Position numbers and translations under genes: made by a program
The notes under the pieces: model-generated
Told to the model about the DNA's origin: nothing
What the model saw: only the letters and a program-made list of their open reading frames with translations
The model's database searches: none
Part shown: piece by piece, positions 8,379 through 16,397 of the stretch
Layout of the letters: each line of letters starts with the position of its first letter
Numbering within the stretch: position 1 is the stretch's first letter
Assembly (NCBI RefSeq): GCF_033170155.1
Contig: NZ_CP137079.1
Location: 620,001-684,000 of the forward strand
Direction: 5' to 3'
DNA length: 64,000 nucleotides
DNA from: Raineyella sp. W15-4
GTDB lineage: Bacteria > Actinomycetota > Actinomycetes > Propionibacteriales > Propionibacteriaceae

Positions 8379-9583
8379 GCCAGCTCCTCGTCCATCGTTC
8401 CCCAGGCCGCGATCAGCGCCCGCCGGTCGATCTTGCCACTACTGGTCGTCGGCAGCACCTCGAGCCGGGCCAGGCCGCGGGGCAGCGCGTGGTGTGCCAG
8501 CAGTGGAGCCAGCGCCGCCCGCAGGCCGGGTAGCGAGGTCCGTACGGTCGTCACGACGACCACCCGGGTGCCCCAGACCGGGTCCGGGACCCCCAGTGCC
8601 ACCAGTTCGGTGCTGCCCAGGGTCCGCCGGGCGGCCGTCTGGACTGCGGCCAGGTCGACGTTGAGCCCGCCGGAGATCACCACGTCGTCGAGCCGGCCGA
8701 GGACCCCTACGGTGCCGTCGGCGGCGACCTCGCCGCGATCGCCGGTGAGCAGCGTCCGGCGGCCGGCGGGATCGATCCGGAGCACCTCGGCGGTCAGGTC
8801 GGGGCGGCCCAGGTAGCCGGAGAACAGCATCGGGCCGGTGATCGTCAGCCGCCCATCGGCGACCTCGGACCGCACCCCGACCCCGTCCAGCGGGCGGTCG
8901 TCGTACACGCAGCCGCCGCTGGTCTCGCTCATCCCGTACGTCGTGACGATCCGCAGGCCCCGGGCCCGGAGCCCGGCCAGCAACTCCGGGTCCGCCGCGG
9001 CCCCGCCGAGCAGGATCGCGTCGAAGCCGGCCAGCGCTGTCAGCGCCGCGTCGTCGTCGCGCAGCCGGGCCAGTTGGGTGGGGACGACCGACAGATAGTG
9101 CCGCGCGCCCGGGCGTACGGTCGCCGCCGAGAGGCCCGCCAGGTGCGGCGGGACCAGGTGCAGCGCGGTGCCGGCCAGCAGCGCTCGGCAGACCACCATC
9201 GCGCCGGCCACGTAGTGCGCCCCGAGTGCCAGGGACCATTCGCCGGGTCCGCCCAGTCGCGCGTCGGTCGCGGCGGCACCGGCCCGGATCGCCGTCGCGG
9301 ACAGCATCACGCCCTTCGGGGCGCCGGTCGATCCCGAGGTGGAGACCACCAGCGTCACATCGTCCGGCACCGCTCCCGGCCCGGCCGCGGTGAGCATCCG
9401 TTCCACCGCCGCTGCCTCGACCGGATCCGGCGGCAGCGGAGCGAGGACGTACGCCCCCTCCAGCGCCCCGGCGAAAGCGGCGGTCAGCTCCTCGGCGGAC
9501 AGCCCGGCGGTCGGCAACAGGCGCAGTGGGGTGGACGACACGGCGTCCAGCGTACGACGGGGGACAGTGCGTCGGTCCGGCAT
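8375..9583 (-). CDS. menE: o-Succinylbenzoate-CoA ligase
   Basis: Acyl-adenylate-forming enzyme that activates o-succinylbenzoate with ATP and CoA in menaquinone synthesis. The 402-residue protein has the P-loop-like motif VVSTSGSTGAPKGVMLS (residues ~83-99), the A5-like motif TTYGMSETSGGCVYD, the A7 motif LLTGDRGEVAADG with Asp, and the C-terminal lysine motif TSSGKIDRRALIAAW. It is slightly shorter than Gram-positive bacterial MenE, as in other actinobacteria. It is divergent from menC, with 11 nt between the two start codons, and menC's -10 hexamer begins inside menE's first codon. Confidence 0.92.
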   Translation of the reverse strand: MPDRRTVPRRTLDAVSSTPLRLLPTAGLSAEELTAAFAGALEGAYVLAPLPPDPVEAAAVERMLTAAGPGAVPDDVTLVVSTSGSTGAPKGVMLSATAIRAGAAATDARLGGPGEWSLALGAHYVAGAMVVCRALLAGTALHLVPPHLAGLSAATVRPGARHYLSVVPTQLARLRDDDAALTALAGFDAILLGGAAADPELLAGLRARGLRIVTTYGMSETSGGCVYDDRPLDGVGVRSEVADGRLTITGPMLFSGYLGRPDLTAEVLRIDPAGRRTLLTGDRGEVAADGTVGVLGRLDDVVISGGLNVDLAAVQTAARRTLGSTELVALGVPDPVWGTRVVVVTTVRTSLPGLRAALAPLLAHHALPRGLARLEVLPTTSSGKIDRRALIAAWGTMDEELA

Positions 9584-9588
9584 AGGGT
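9583..9588 (+). promoter_or_regulatory. -10 hexamer TAGGGT, leaderless menC start
   Basis: TAGGGT is followed by CGAGGC (6 nt) and ATG at 9595. The element overlaps the first codon of the divergent menE, so the two promoters must face each other across start codons. Confidence 0.55.
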
Positions 9589-9594
9589 CGAGGC

Positions 9595-10548
9595 ATGGAG
9601 ACGTACGCCTACTCGATCCCGCTGCGCACCCGGTTCCGGGGGATCGAGGTCCGCGAGGGACTGCTCTGGCAAGGGCCGGCGGGCTGGACGGAGTGGAGCC
9701 CGTTCCTCGACTACCGTGGCACCGAGTTGGTGCCGTGGCTCGCCGCCGCCCGGGAGGCCGCCGACCAGCCCTGGCCCGCTCCGGTGCGGGACCGGGTGCC
9801 GGTCAACGTCACCGTCCCGGTCGTCGCGCCCGAGCAGGCCCACGCGCTGGTGCTGGACTCCGGGTGCCGGACGGCGAAGGTCAAGGTCGCCGACCCGCGC
9901 TCCGACATTGCCGACGACATCGCCCGGCTGGAGGCGGTCCGCGACGCACTGGGACCGGCGGGCCGGGTCCGGATCGACGCGAACGGCGCCTGGGACGTGC
10001 CCACCGCCCGGCGTCACCTCAAGGCGCTGGCCCGGTTCGAGCTCGAGTACGCCGAACAGCCCTGCCCGACCACCGAGGACCTCGCCGCGCTGCGCCGCCA
10101 CCTCGCCCACGACGGCGTCGACGTGCCGATCGCCGCCGACGAGTCGATCCGCCGCTCGGGCGACCCGGAGCGGGTGGTGGCCCTGGCGGCCGCCGATGTC
10201 GCGGTGCTCAAGGTGCAGCCGCTCGGCGGCGTACGCGCCTGCCTGGAGCTCGCCGACCGCCTCGGCCTGCCGGTCGTGGTGTCCAGCGCGCTGGAGACCT
10301 CGGTCGGCCTGGCGGCCGGTCTGGCCCTGGCCGCGGCGCTGCCGGAGCTGCCGTACGCCTGCGGGCTCAACACCTCCCGGCTGCTCGTCGACGACGTGGT
10401 GGACGATCCGCTGGTCGCCGTCGACGGCTGGCTGGACGTCCGCCGCCCGGAGCCCAGCCCGGCCCGGCTGGCGGCGCTGGCCGCCGGTCCCGACGCCCGG
10501 GCGCGCTGGGCCCGGCGGCTGGCGGAGACGGCTAGCCTGAGCCGGTGA
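9595..10548 (+). CDS. menC: o-Succinylbenzoate synthase
   Basis: Enolase-superfamily dehydratase that converts SHCHC to o-succinylbenzoate in menaquinone synthesis. The 317-residue protein shows the catalytic-lysine strand TAKVKVAD (Lys at ~100-102), the metal ligands in RIDANGAWD, YAEQPCPTTEDL and IAADESIRR, and the second-lysine region AVLKVQPLGG. N- and C-terminal capping regions are of family length. The Met at 9595 aligns with the usual short N-terminus and has a -10 element 6 nt upstream. menD follows after 52 nt on the same strand, so the pair is probably one transcript. Confidence 0.93.
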   Translation: METYAYSIPLRTRFRGIEVREGLLWQGPAGWTEWSPFLDYRGTELVPWLAAAREAADQPWPAPVRDRVPVNVTVPVVAPEQAHALVLDSGCRTAKVKVADPRSDIADDIARLEAVRDALGPAGRVRIDANGAWDVPTARRHLKALARFELEYAEQPCPTTEDLAALRRHLAHDGVDVPIAADESIRRSGDPERVVALAAADVAVLKVQPLGGVRACLELADRLGLPVVVSSALETSVGLAAGLALAAALPELPYACGLNTSRLLVDDVVDDPLVAVDGWLDVRRPEPSPARLAALAAGPDARARWARRLAETASLSR

Positions 10549-10600
10549 GTCCACGCACCGCCGCGGAGCCGGCCGCCAGCAGGTCGGTCAGGGAGGCCGC

Positions 10601-12250
10601 ATGAACCCGTCCACTGTCCTTGCCAGGGCCGTCATCGGCCACCTCGTCGCCAACGGTGTCGAGCACCTGGTGGTGTCCCCGGGGTCCCGCAACACTCCGC
10701 TGCTGCTCGCCGCCCACCGGGCCGAGGTGGCCGGCCGGTTGCGGCTGCACGTCCGGCTCGACGAGCGGGTGGCGGGGTTCACGGCGTACGGCATCGCCCG
10801 GGTCACCGGCCGGCCGGTGCCGGTGCTGACCACCTCGGGCACCGCCGTCGGCAATCTGCTGCCGGCGATGATGGAGGCCGCCCACACCGGGGTCCCGCTG
10901 ATCGCCGTGTCGGCCGATCGACCGAACGGCATGCTCGACTCCGGGGCGAACCAGACCACCCACCAGCTCGGGATCTTCGGCACCTTCGTCCGGGCCGAGG
11001 CCAACCTGGAGGCGGACTCCGGCGCCCGGGCCGTACGCCACCAGGTCGCCCGGGTGCTGGCCGCCGCCACCGGCGTACGGAACCGGCTGCCCGGCCCGGG
11101 CCATCTCAACGTCCGGTTCGCCGAGCCGCTCGTCCCGGACCCGGCCGACGACGACCTGTCCTGGCTCGACGTGGAGTCACCGGCCATCGCCCCGCTCGGC
11201 GCCGGCATGCTGACCGAGCTGGCTCCCGGCCCGCGCACCGTGGTGCTGGTCGGCAGCGGCGGCCAGGCCACCGGCGCCCGGGCCCGCCGCGTCGCTGAGG
11301 AGGCGGGGGTCCCGCTGCTCGCCGGGCCGGCCTCCAATGCCCGGGCCGGCAGCGCCCTGTCCGGCTACCGGCTGCTGCTCGACACGCCGCTGGCGGAGCG
11401 GATCGAGCGGGTGGTCGTGTACGGCCGGCCGACCCTGTCCCGGCCGGTGATGCGGCTGCTCGCCCGCCCCGATGTCGAGGTCGTCGTGGTCGCCGACGGT
11501 TCGGACTGGAGCGACGTCGGCCTGCACGCCGCGGTGGTGGCCGACGAGGTGCTGCTGCCGGCCGGTGACCCGGGCTGGCTGGCGGCCTGGCAGGCTGCCG
11601 ATCGTCGGGTCACCGCCGACCTGGCCGCGCTGCTGGCGACACAGCCCGCGCTGACCGGCCCGGAGATCGCCGCGGCGGTGGTCGCCTCGGTCCCCACCGA
11701 GGACCTGCTGCTGCTCGGTAACTCGCAGCCGATGCGCGACGCCGATCTGGCCCCCACCCGGGCGGACCCGGGGCTGGTGCTCGGCAACCGCGGCCTGTCC
11801 GGCATCGACGGCCTGCTCTCCACCGCCACCGGGGCCGGGCTCGGCCTCGGTCGGCCGGTGACCGTGCTGATCGGGGACGTCTCGCTGGCCCACGACGCCG
11901 GCGGCCTGCTGATCGGCCCGACCGAACAGGCGCCGGACCTGCGGGTGGTGCTGGTCAACGACGACGGCGGCTCGATCTTCCACACCCTCGAGCAGGGCGA
12001 CCCGCGCTACGACACCGGGGCGTACGCGGGGGCCTTCGAGCGGCTGTTCGCCACCCCGCACGGGGTCGACTTCGGCGCGCTGGCCGGGGCGTACGGCTGG
12101 CGCCGCCGGCGGATCATCACCCGCGAGGCGCTGGCCGGCGCGCTGGCCGCCCCGGTGCACGGACGCGAACTGCTGGAGGTGCCGATCAGCCGGGCCGACC
12201 GGCGCGACCTGGAGGCACGGCTGCGGGAGCTGGCGCGATCCGCAGGGTGA
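10601..12250 (+). CDS. menD: SEPHCHC synthase (2-oxoglutarate decarboxylating)
   Basis: Thiamine-diphosphate enzyme that adds the succinic semialdehyde unit from 2-oxoglutarate to isochorismate. The N-terminal PYR domain opens with NPSTVLARAVIGHLVANGVEH and carries SPGSRNTPLLLAAH; the C-terminal PP domain has GNRGLSGIDGLLSTATGAGLG and the TPP/Mg motif IGDVSLAHDAGGLL with later VNDDGGSIFHTLEQ. Length (549) is normal. GGGAGG lies 6-7 nt before ATG 10601. Like KorAB, it consumes 2-oxoglutarate. menB and menH are not in this window. Confidence 0.94.
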   Translation: MNPSTVLARAVIGHLVANGVEHLVVSPGSRNTPLLLAAHRAEVAGRLRLHVRLDERVAGFTAYGIARVTGRPVPVLTTSGTAVGNLLPAMMEAAHTGVPLIAVSADRPNGMLDSGANQTTHQLGIFGTFVRAEANLEADSGARAVRHQVARVLAAATGVRNRLPGPGHLNVRFAEPLVPDPADDDLSWLDVESPAIAPLGAGMLTELAPGPRTVVLVGSGGQATGARARRVAEEAGVPLLAGPASNARAGSALSGYRLLLDTPLAERIERVVVYGRPTLSRPVMRLLARPDVEVVVVADGSDWSDVGLHAAVVADEVLLPAGDPGWLAAWQAADRRVTADLAALLATQPALTGPEIAAAVVASVPTEDLLLLGNSQPMRDADLAPTRADPGLVLGNRGLSGIDGLLSTATGAGLGLGRPVTVLIGDVSLAHDAGGLLIGPTEQAPDLRVVLVNDDGGSIFHTLEQGDPRYDTGAYAGAFERLFATPHGVDFGALAGAYGWRRRRIITREALAGALAAPVHGRELLEVPISRADRRDLEARLRELARSAG

Positions 12251-12278
12251 GCGGCGGTCCCGCGGGGGTGAGGGCCGG

Positions 12279-12491
12279 TCAGCCTTCGGGGTGTTCCAGT
12301 TGCTCGCGGCGGCGGACGGCCAACAGCAGCAACTGGAGACCGGCGCCGGCGATGCCGAGGGCCGCGGCCATGGCGAGGGACACGCCCCAGCCGGCTCCGC
12401 CCACGGTGCCGGTGAGCCAGCCGCCCAGCAGGAAGGCGGCGACGAAGCCCATCGCGGCCAGCACAATGATCCGAGGTGTGGCGTCGGTCAT
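12279..12491 (-). CDS. Small two-helix membrane protein, unknown function
   Basis: 70-residue hypothetical protein with two hydrophobic segments (residues ~7-29 and ~36-58) and a basic/acidic tail RRREQLEHPEG. It looks like an AtpZ/AtpI-type or general small membrane protein, but no family-specific motif is recognisable. The start at 12491 is supported by GGAGG 8 nt upstream; the longer upstream reading frame is Arg/Gly-rich shadow sequence. It lies 116 nt downstream of the nuclease gene on the same strand and converges on menD. Confidence 0.6.
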   Translation of the reverse strand: MTDATPRIIVLAAMGFVAAFLLGGWLTGTVGGAGWGVSLAMAAALGIAGAGLQLLLLAVRRREQLEHPEG

Positions 12492-12607
12492 GGGACGTCC
12501 TCCGTTCGGCAGCGGTCCGCCGGGTGGCTGTCCACGGCGGGCGCTTCGAGCATAACCAGCGCCCGCCTGCTGCCACGATGGCCGAAAGGCGAGTAAATCC
12601 GCGCGGC

Positions 12608-14413
12608 TCAGGCCGTCGGTAACCACTCCCGCAGCGCGGCGGTGGCCCGGACGTCGTCCTCGTTGTACTCCAGCACCCGGCAGCGCGAGGCCTCCCGCTC
12701 CGCGTCGTCGTCGGCGTGCACCGCCTCGGCGAACCACGCCTGGGAGTTCAGGCCACCCGGGTCGTCGTCGCGCCAACTGAACCCCGGTCCCTCGTGCGCC
12801 ACCACCTTCAGGCCCAACCCGTGGGTGCCGAACCAGTGCTCCCGTACGGTGCTGAACAGGTCGACGAAGTGGTCCCGGGCGAACGTATGGGCCCGGGCCA
12901 GCACCGGATCGCCGCTGCGCTCGGCCAGCCGGCCCAGCCGGGTGACCTCGTACGCCGAGTAGTGATAGACCCGGACGGTCCGCGGCCCCGCTGCCATCCC
13001 CAGCAGCCAGGCCATCGCCTCGACCGCCAGCCGCACCTCACCCGTGTCGTCCAGGTCGGCGAACGCGCTGAAGTGACGGTAGTACCGCTCGCCCGAGGCG
13101 GTGTCGGTGACCAGGAACCCCCACAGGTAGACCCGGTCGTCCTCGGCGTTCTCGATGTCCAGGTCGATCTCCAGGTCGGCGCGCGGCACCACGATCGGCC
13201 CGGTGGTGATCCGCTCCAGGGTCTTGCCGGCGGCCATCAGCCGGGCCCGGTGGGCAGCGAGTTCGAGCCGCCGGTCGGCGCCCGGCCGGTGCTGCACCTC
13301 CGGCAGGTAGCGGGGCATCAGCTCGGCGAGGTCGATCACCGCCAGGTCGTCGATGGTGTTGATCCCCAGCCGCCGCAGCACCGAGATCTCCCGGATGTCC
13401 AGCGGGGACTTGTCGATCTTCAGACTCAGGTCATGGTCGTCGAGCCGGGGCCGGCAGGTCTCCCACCAGTCACAGCGCGGGCACTCCTTGTTGACGATCG
13501 GCAGCACCAGCGGATCCGGCGGGTCCGGCTGGCCCTGCTGCCGGGCGATCTGGGCGACCCGGACCCGGAAGTCGTGCTCGTGGTCGTAGCGCTCCAGCAC
13601 ACTGCGCCGGGTCCAGCCCTCCGGGGAGTGTCGGGAGAATGTCCGCACCATCGGTTCGGCGAGGTCGACCCAGGTGATCGCCATCCCGCGCCCCGGGACG
13701 TCGTCGGTGCCGATGATCCCGCCGAGCGGCCGGCCGGCCGCGGCGAAGCCGGCCGATTCCAGCAGCCGCCAGTAGTGCGCGACCTGCAGCAGGTCGCCCT
13801 CCCGACTGGTGACCCGGATCGCTCGCGAGTCGGCGGGTCGGGCCCGCAGCGGGGAGGGGGTGCCGAGGCCGGAGACCGGCACGGCGAAGGTGTGGTCCCG
13901 GCCGGACCGGCGCAGCTCCTGCACCCGGTGGGCTTTGATCTCCACCGGTACGTAGCCCGGCCGGCCGTCGGCGGTGTCGGCCCCGCGCACCCACAGGTCC
14001 GCCCGGCCGCTGCGGTGCCCGGCCAGGTCCAGCGGGACGATCCCGTGGATGATCACGTCGGCGCCGCCGAGCATCGCCGCCCGGCAGGCGGCCTCCCGCT
14101 CCGCCCAGGGATCGTGTGCCCCGTCCCGCAGGTCCACCACCCGCGGGCTGCCGGTGCGGCGGGCGGCCTCCCGCTCCGCCCAGGGATCGTGTGCCCCGTC
14201 CCGCAGGTCCACCACCCGCGGGCTGCCGGTGCGGCGGGCGGCGGCCAGGATCGCAGCGATCACCCGGTCGGCGTGACTCGGCCCGTCGTCGAAGGTCTCC
14301 TCGACCGAGGGGTCCACCGGCGGGGTCGCCGGGTGGGCCCGGGGATCGAAGAGGTTGTGCGTCTTCACCGCGCAACTGCGCGCGGCGTACGCGTCGAGGA
14401 CGAGACCAGCCAT
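12608..14413 (-). CDS. TM0106-family RecB/Cas4-like nuclease with RNase H-like domain
   Basis: Predicted two-nuclease protein of 601 residues. The N-terminal half is PD-(D/E)xK-like: GRADLWVRG and the catalytic strand YVPVEIKAHR (residues ~155-185), closing with the Fe-S-type cysteines CPRCDWWETC near residue 312, as in Cas4/AddB-like proteins. The C-terminal third is an RNase_H_2 (YprB-like) domain: DLEIDLDIENAEDDRVY, YHYSAYEVTRL, VDLFSTVREHW and YNEDDVRATAALREWL supply the DEDD acids. The family has no settled function. Residues ~84-133 hold two identical 25-residue copies encoded by a perfect 75-bp tandem repeat. The start lies 7 nt after the menG stop, without a visible ribosome site. Confidence 0.8.
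   Translation of the reverse strand: MAGLVLDAYAARSCAVKTHNLFDPRAHPATPPVDPSVEETFDDGPSHADRVIAAILAAARRTGSPRVVDLRDGAHDPWAEREAARRTGSPRVVDLRDGAHDPWAEREAACRAAMLGGADVIIHGIVPLDLAGHRSGRADLWVRGADTADGRPGYVPVEIKAHRVQELRRSGRDHTFAVPVSGLGTPSPLRARPADSRAIRVTSREGDLLQVAHYWRLLESAGFAAAGRPLGGIIGTDDVPGRGMAITWVDLAEPMVRTFSRHSPEGWTRRSVLERYDHEHDFRVRVAQIARQQGQPDPPDPLVLPIVNKECPRCDWWETCRPRLDDHDLSLKIDKSPLDIREISVLRRLGINTIDDLAVIDLAELMPRYLPEVQHRPGADRRLELAAHRARLMAAGKTLERITTGPIVVPRADLEIDLDIENAEDDRVYLWGFLVTDTASGERYYRHFSAFADLDDTGEVRLAVEAMAWLLGMAAGPRTVRVYHYSAYEVTRLGRLAERSGDPVLARAHTFARDHFVDLFSTVREHWFGTHGLGLKVVAHEGPGFSWRDDDPGGLNSQAWFAEAVHADDDAEREASRCRVLEYNEDDVRATAALREWLPTA
14088..14237. repeat. Perfect 75-bp tandem duplication within the nuclease gene
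   Basis: Two identical copies, 14088-14162 and 14163-14237; identity at an offset of 75 runs for 81 bases. The unit is 25 codons, so the frame is kept, and each copy encodes the segment from AARRTGSP to DPWAERE. Confidence 0.95.
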
Positions 14414-14420
14414 CGGAGGG

Positions 14421-15134
14421 TCAGGCCCAGGCGCGGTGCACCGCGACGATGCCGCCGGTGAGGTTCTCCCACTGGACGTCGCGCCAGCCGGCGTCGGCGA
14501 ACAGGCCGGCCAGCCGCTCCTGGTCCGGCCAGGCCTGGATCGACTCCGCCAGGTAGACGTACGCGGACGGGTTGGAGGAGACTGCGCCGGCGATCCGCGG
14601 CAGCGCCTCCATCAGGTACTCCTTGTAGAGCGTGGCGAACGGCGCCCAGGTCGGGGTGGAGAACTCGCAGATCACGATCCGCCCGCCGGGCCGGGTGATC
14701 CGCCGCAGCTCCCGCAGCGCGCCGACGGTGTCCTCCATGTTGCGCAACCCGTACGAGGCGGTGACGGCGTCGAAAGCACCGTCCGCGTACGGCAACCGGA
14801 GCGCGTCACCGGCGATGAAGCCCAGCTCGGGGTGGCGCTCCTTGCCGACCCGCAGCATGCCCAGCGACAGGTCGGTGGGGACGACCGTCGCGCCCGATGC
14901 GGCGAAGGAGAGGCTCGACGTGCCGGTGCCGGCGGCCAGGTCGAGGATCAGCTGGCCCGGACGAGGGTCGAGCGCCCGCTTCGTCGCGTCGCGCCACCAG
15001 CGGACCTGCCCCAGCGAGAGGACGTCGTTGGCGAGGTCGTAGCGGCGGGCCACCCCGTCGAACATCATCGCCACGTCGTGACGGCGCTTCGCCAGCGTCG
15101 CGCGGTAGTCGGTCTTGTCGTCTCCTCGGGGCAC
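14421..15134 (-). CDS. menG: Demethylmenaquinone methyltransferase
   Basis: SAM-dependent C-methyltransferase for the last step of menaquinone synthesis (UbiE/MenG family), 237 residues. Motif I reads [14 protein letters not shown] (residues ~60-73), preceded by [19 protein letters not shown], the family's N-terminal signature. Later come [34 protein letters not shown] and the end [14 protein letters not shown]. The GTG start is supported by CATATT placed 6 nt upstream (leaderless). It reads divergently from the flavin oxidoreductase gene and is followed by the nuclease gene on the same strand. Confidence 0.93.
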   Translation of the reverse strand: MPRGDDKTDYRATLAKRRHDVAMMFDGVARRYDLANDVLSLGQVRWWRDATKRALDPRPGQLILDLAAGTGTSSLSFAASGATVVPTDLSLGMLRVGKERHPELGFIAGDALRLPYADGAFDAVTASYGLRNMEDTVGALRELRRITRPGGRIVICEFSTPTWAPFATLYKEYLMEALPRIAGAVSSNPSAYVYLAESIQAWPDQERLAGLFADAGWRDVQWENLTGGIVAVHRAWA

Positions 15135-15140
15135 GGGCCC

Positions 15141-15146
15141 AATATG
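15141..15146 (-). promoter_or_regulatory. -10 hexamer CATATT, leaderless menG start
   Basis: On the minus strand CATATT is followed by GGGCCC and GTG at 15134, a 6-nt spacing. Confidence 0.45.
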
Positions 15147-15194
15147 CCACGGACCGCGGACCTACGTCCTCGTCGGCCGGACCGCCCTCAGGTC

Positions 15195-15200
15195 TACCCT
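15195..15200 (+). promoter_or_regulatory. -10 hexamer TACCCT, leaderless start
   Basis: TACCCT, then CGTCGC (6 nt), then ATG 15207. There is no Shine-Dalgarno sequence. Confidence 0.5.
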
Positions 15201-15206
15201 CGTCGC

Positions 15207-16316
15207 ATGTCGCAACTGTTCACGCCGCTGACCCTGCGGGGTACGACCCTCCCGAACCGGGTCTGGATGTCCCCGATGTGCATGTACTCCGCGGCGTCCT
15301 CCGGTGCCTCGGCGGGCTGCCCGACGGACTTCCACCTGCAGCATCTCGCCTCCCGGGCTGCCGGCGGAGCGGGCCTGGTGATGGTGGAGTCGACCGGCGT
15401 GCTGCCGGTGGGGCGGATCTCGCCGTGGGACCTCGGGCTGTGGAACGACGCGCAGGCGGATGCGTTCGCGCCGATCGTCGACCTGTGCCACCGGCTCGGC
15501 GCGATGGTCGGCATCCAACTGAACCATGCCGGCCGCAAGGCCGGCACCTGGCAGCCGTGGGCCGGCGTCGGCACGCTGCCGGCGCAGCAGGGTGGCTGGG
15601 TCCCTGTTGCCCCGAGCGCCCTCGCCTTCGACGAACAGCACGCCACCCCGCGGGCGATGACCGCCGCCGACATCGTCTCGGTGATCGAGGGCTTCCGGTC
15701 CGCGGCCCGCCGCGCGCTGGAGGCGGGCTTCGACACCGTCGAGATCCACGGCGCCCACGGCTACCTGCTGCATCAGTTCTGCTCCCCGCTCACCAACCGG
15801 CGGGCCGACGACTGGGGCGGCTCCTTCGAGGGCCGGGTCCGGCTGCCGCTGGCCGTCGTCGACGCGGTCCGCGACGAGGTCGGCCCCGACGTCCCGGTGC
15901 TCTACCGGGTCTCGGCCACCGACTGGTTCGCCGAGAGCGGCATTGAGGAGGACAGCTGGACGCTGGAGCAGACCCGCAGCTTCGCCGGACTGCTGGAGGA
16001 GCACGGGGTGGACCTGATCGACGTGTCCACCGGCGGTGTCTCACCGCGGTCCCGGCCGACGACGGTCGGGCCCGGCTACCAGGTGCGATTCGCCGAGGGG
16101 ATCCGGGAGGTGGTCGGGATCCCGGTCAGCACGGTCGGGATCATCGTCGACGCCGACCAGGCCGAGGGGGTCCTGGTCGAGGGCCGGGCGGACGCCGTGA
16201 TGGTCGCCCGGGAGCTGCTCCGCGACCCGTACGCGCCGGCCCGCTGGCAGGCGCACCTGGACGGCGGGCCGAGCCGGTTCCCGGTCCAGTACCGCCGGGC
16301 GCTGCCGTTCCGCTGA
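15207..16316 (+). CDS. Old yellow enzyme family NADH:flavin oxidoreductase
   Basis: FMN-dependent TIM-barrel ene-reductase of the YqjM/xenobiotic reductase type, 369 residues. Visible features: PLTLRGTTLPNRVWMSPMCMYSA at the N-terminus with the regulatory Cys, GIQLNHAGRKAG, the substrate-binding HGAHGYLLHQFCSPLTNRRADDWGGSFEGR, and the FMN phosphate region DAVMVARELLRDPYAPARW. Such enzymes reduce activated C=C bonds with NAD(P)H; the natural substrate is unknown. The start at ATG 15207 is chosen by its N-terminal match and the -10 hexamer. It converges with the isochorismate synthase gene. Confidence 0.88.
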   Translation: MSQLFTPLTLRGTTLPNRVWMSPMCMYSAASSGASAGCPTDFHLQHLASRAAGGAGLVMVESTGVLPVGRISPWDLGLWNDAQADAFAPIVDLCHRLGAMVGIQLNHAGRKAGTWQPWAGVGTLPAQQGGWVPVAPSALAFDEQHATPRAMTAADIVSVIEGFRSAARRALEAGFDTVEIHGAHGYLLHQFCSPLTNRRADDWGGSFEGRVRLPLAVVDAVRDEVGPDVPVLYRVSATDWFAESGIEEDSWTLEQTRSFAGLLEEHGVDLIDVSTGGVSPRSRPTTVGPGYQVRFAEGIREVVGIPVSTVGIIVDADQAEGVLVEGRADAVMVARELLRDPYAPARWQAHLDGGPSRFPVQYRRALPFR

Positions 16317-16373
16317 GCCGCGCCGCGGTTCGACCCTCACGATTCGGCTTGCTCGCGTCGGCGCCCGCGGCCG

Positions 16374-16397
16374 CTGACGTTCCCGCGGGAACGTCAG
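16374..16397. terminator. 24-bp perfect palindrome between convergent genes
   Basis: CTGACGTTCC and GGAACGTCAG flank CGCG, so either strand can form a 10-bp stem. It lies between the oxidoreductase stop (16316) and the isochorismate synthase gene and includes the latter's stop codon (16394-16396). No T-run follows on either strand, so a role as bidirectional terminator or mRNA end is inferred. Confidence 0.45.
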
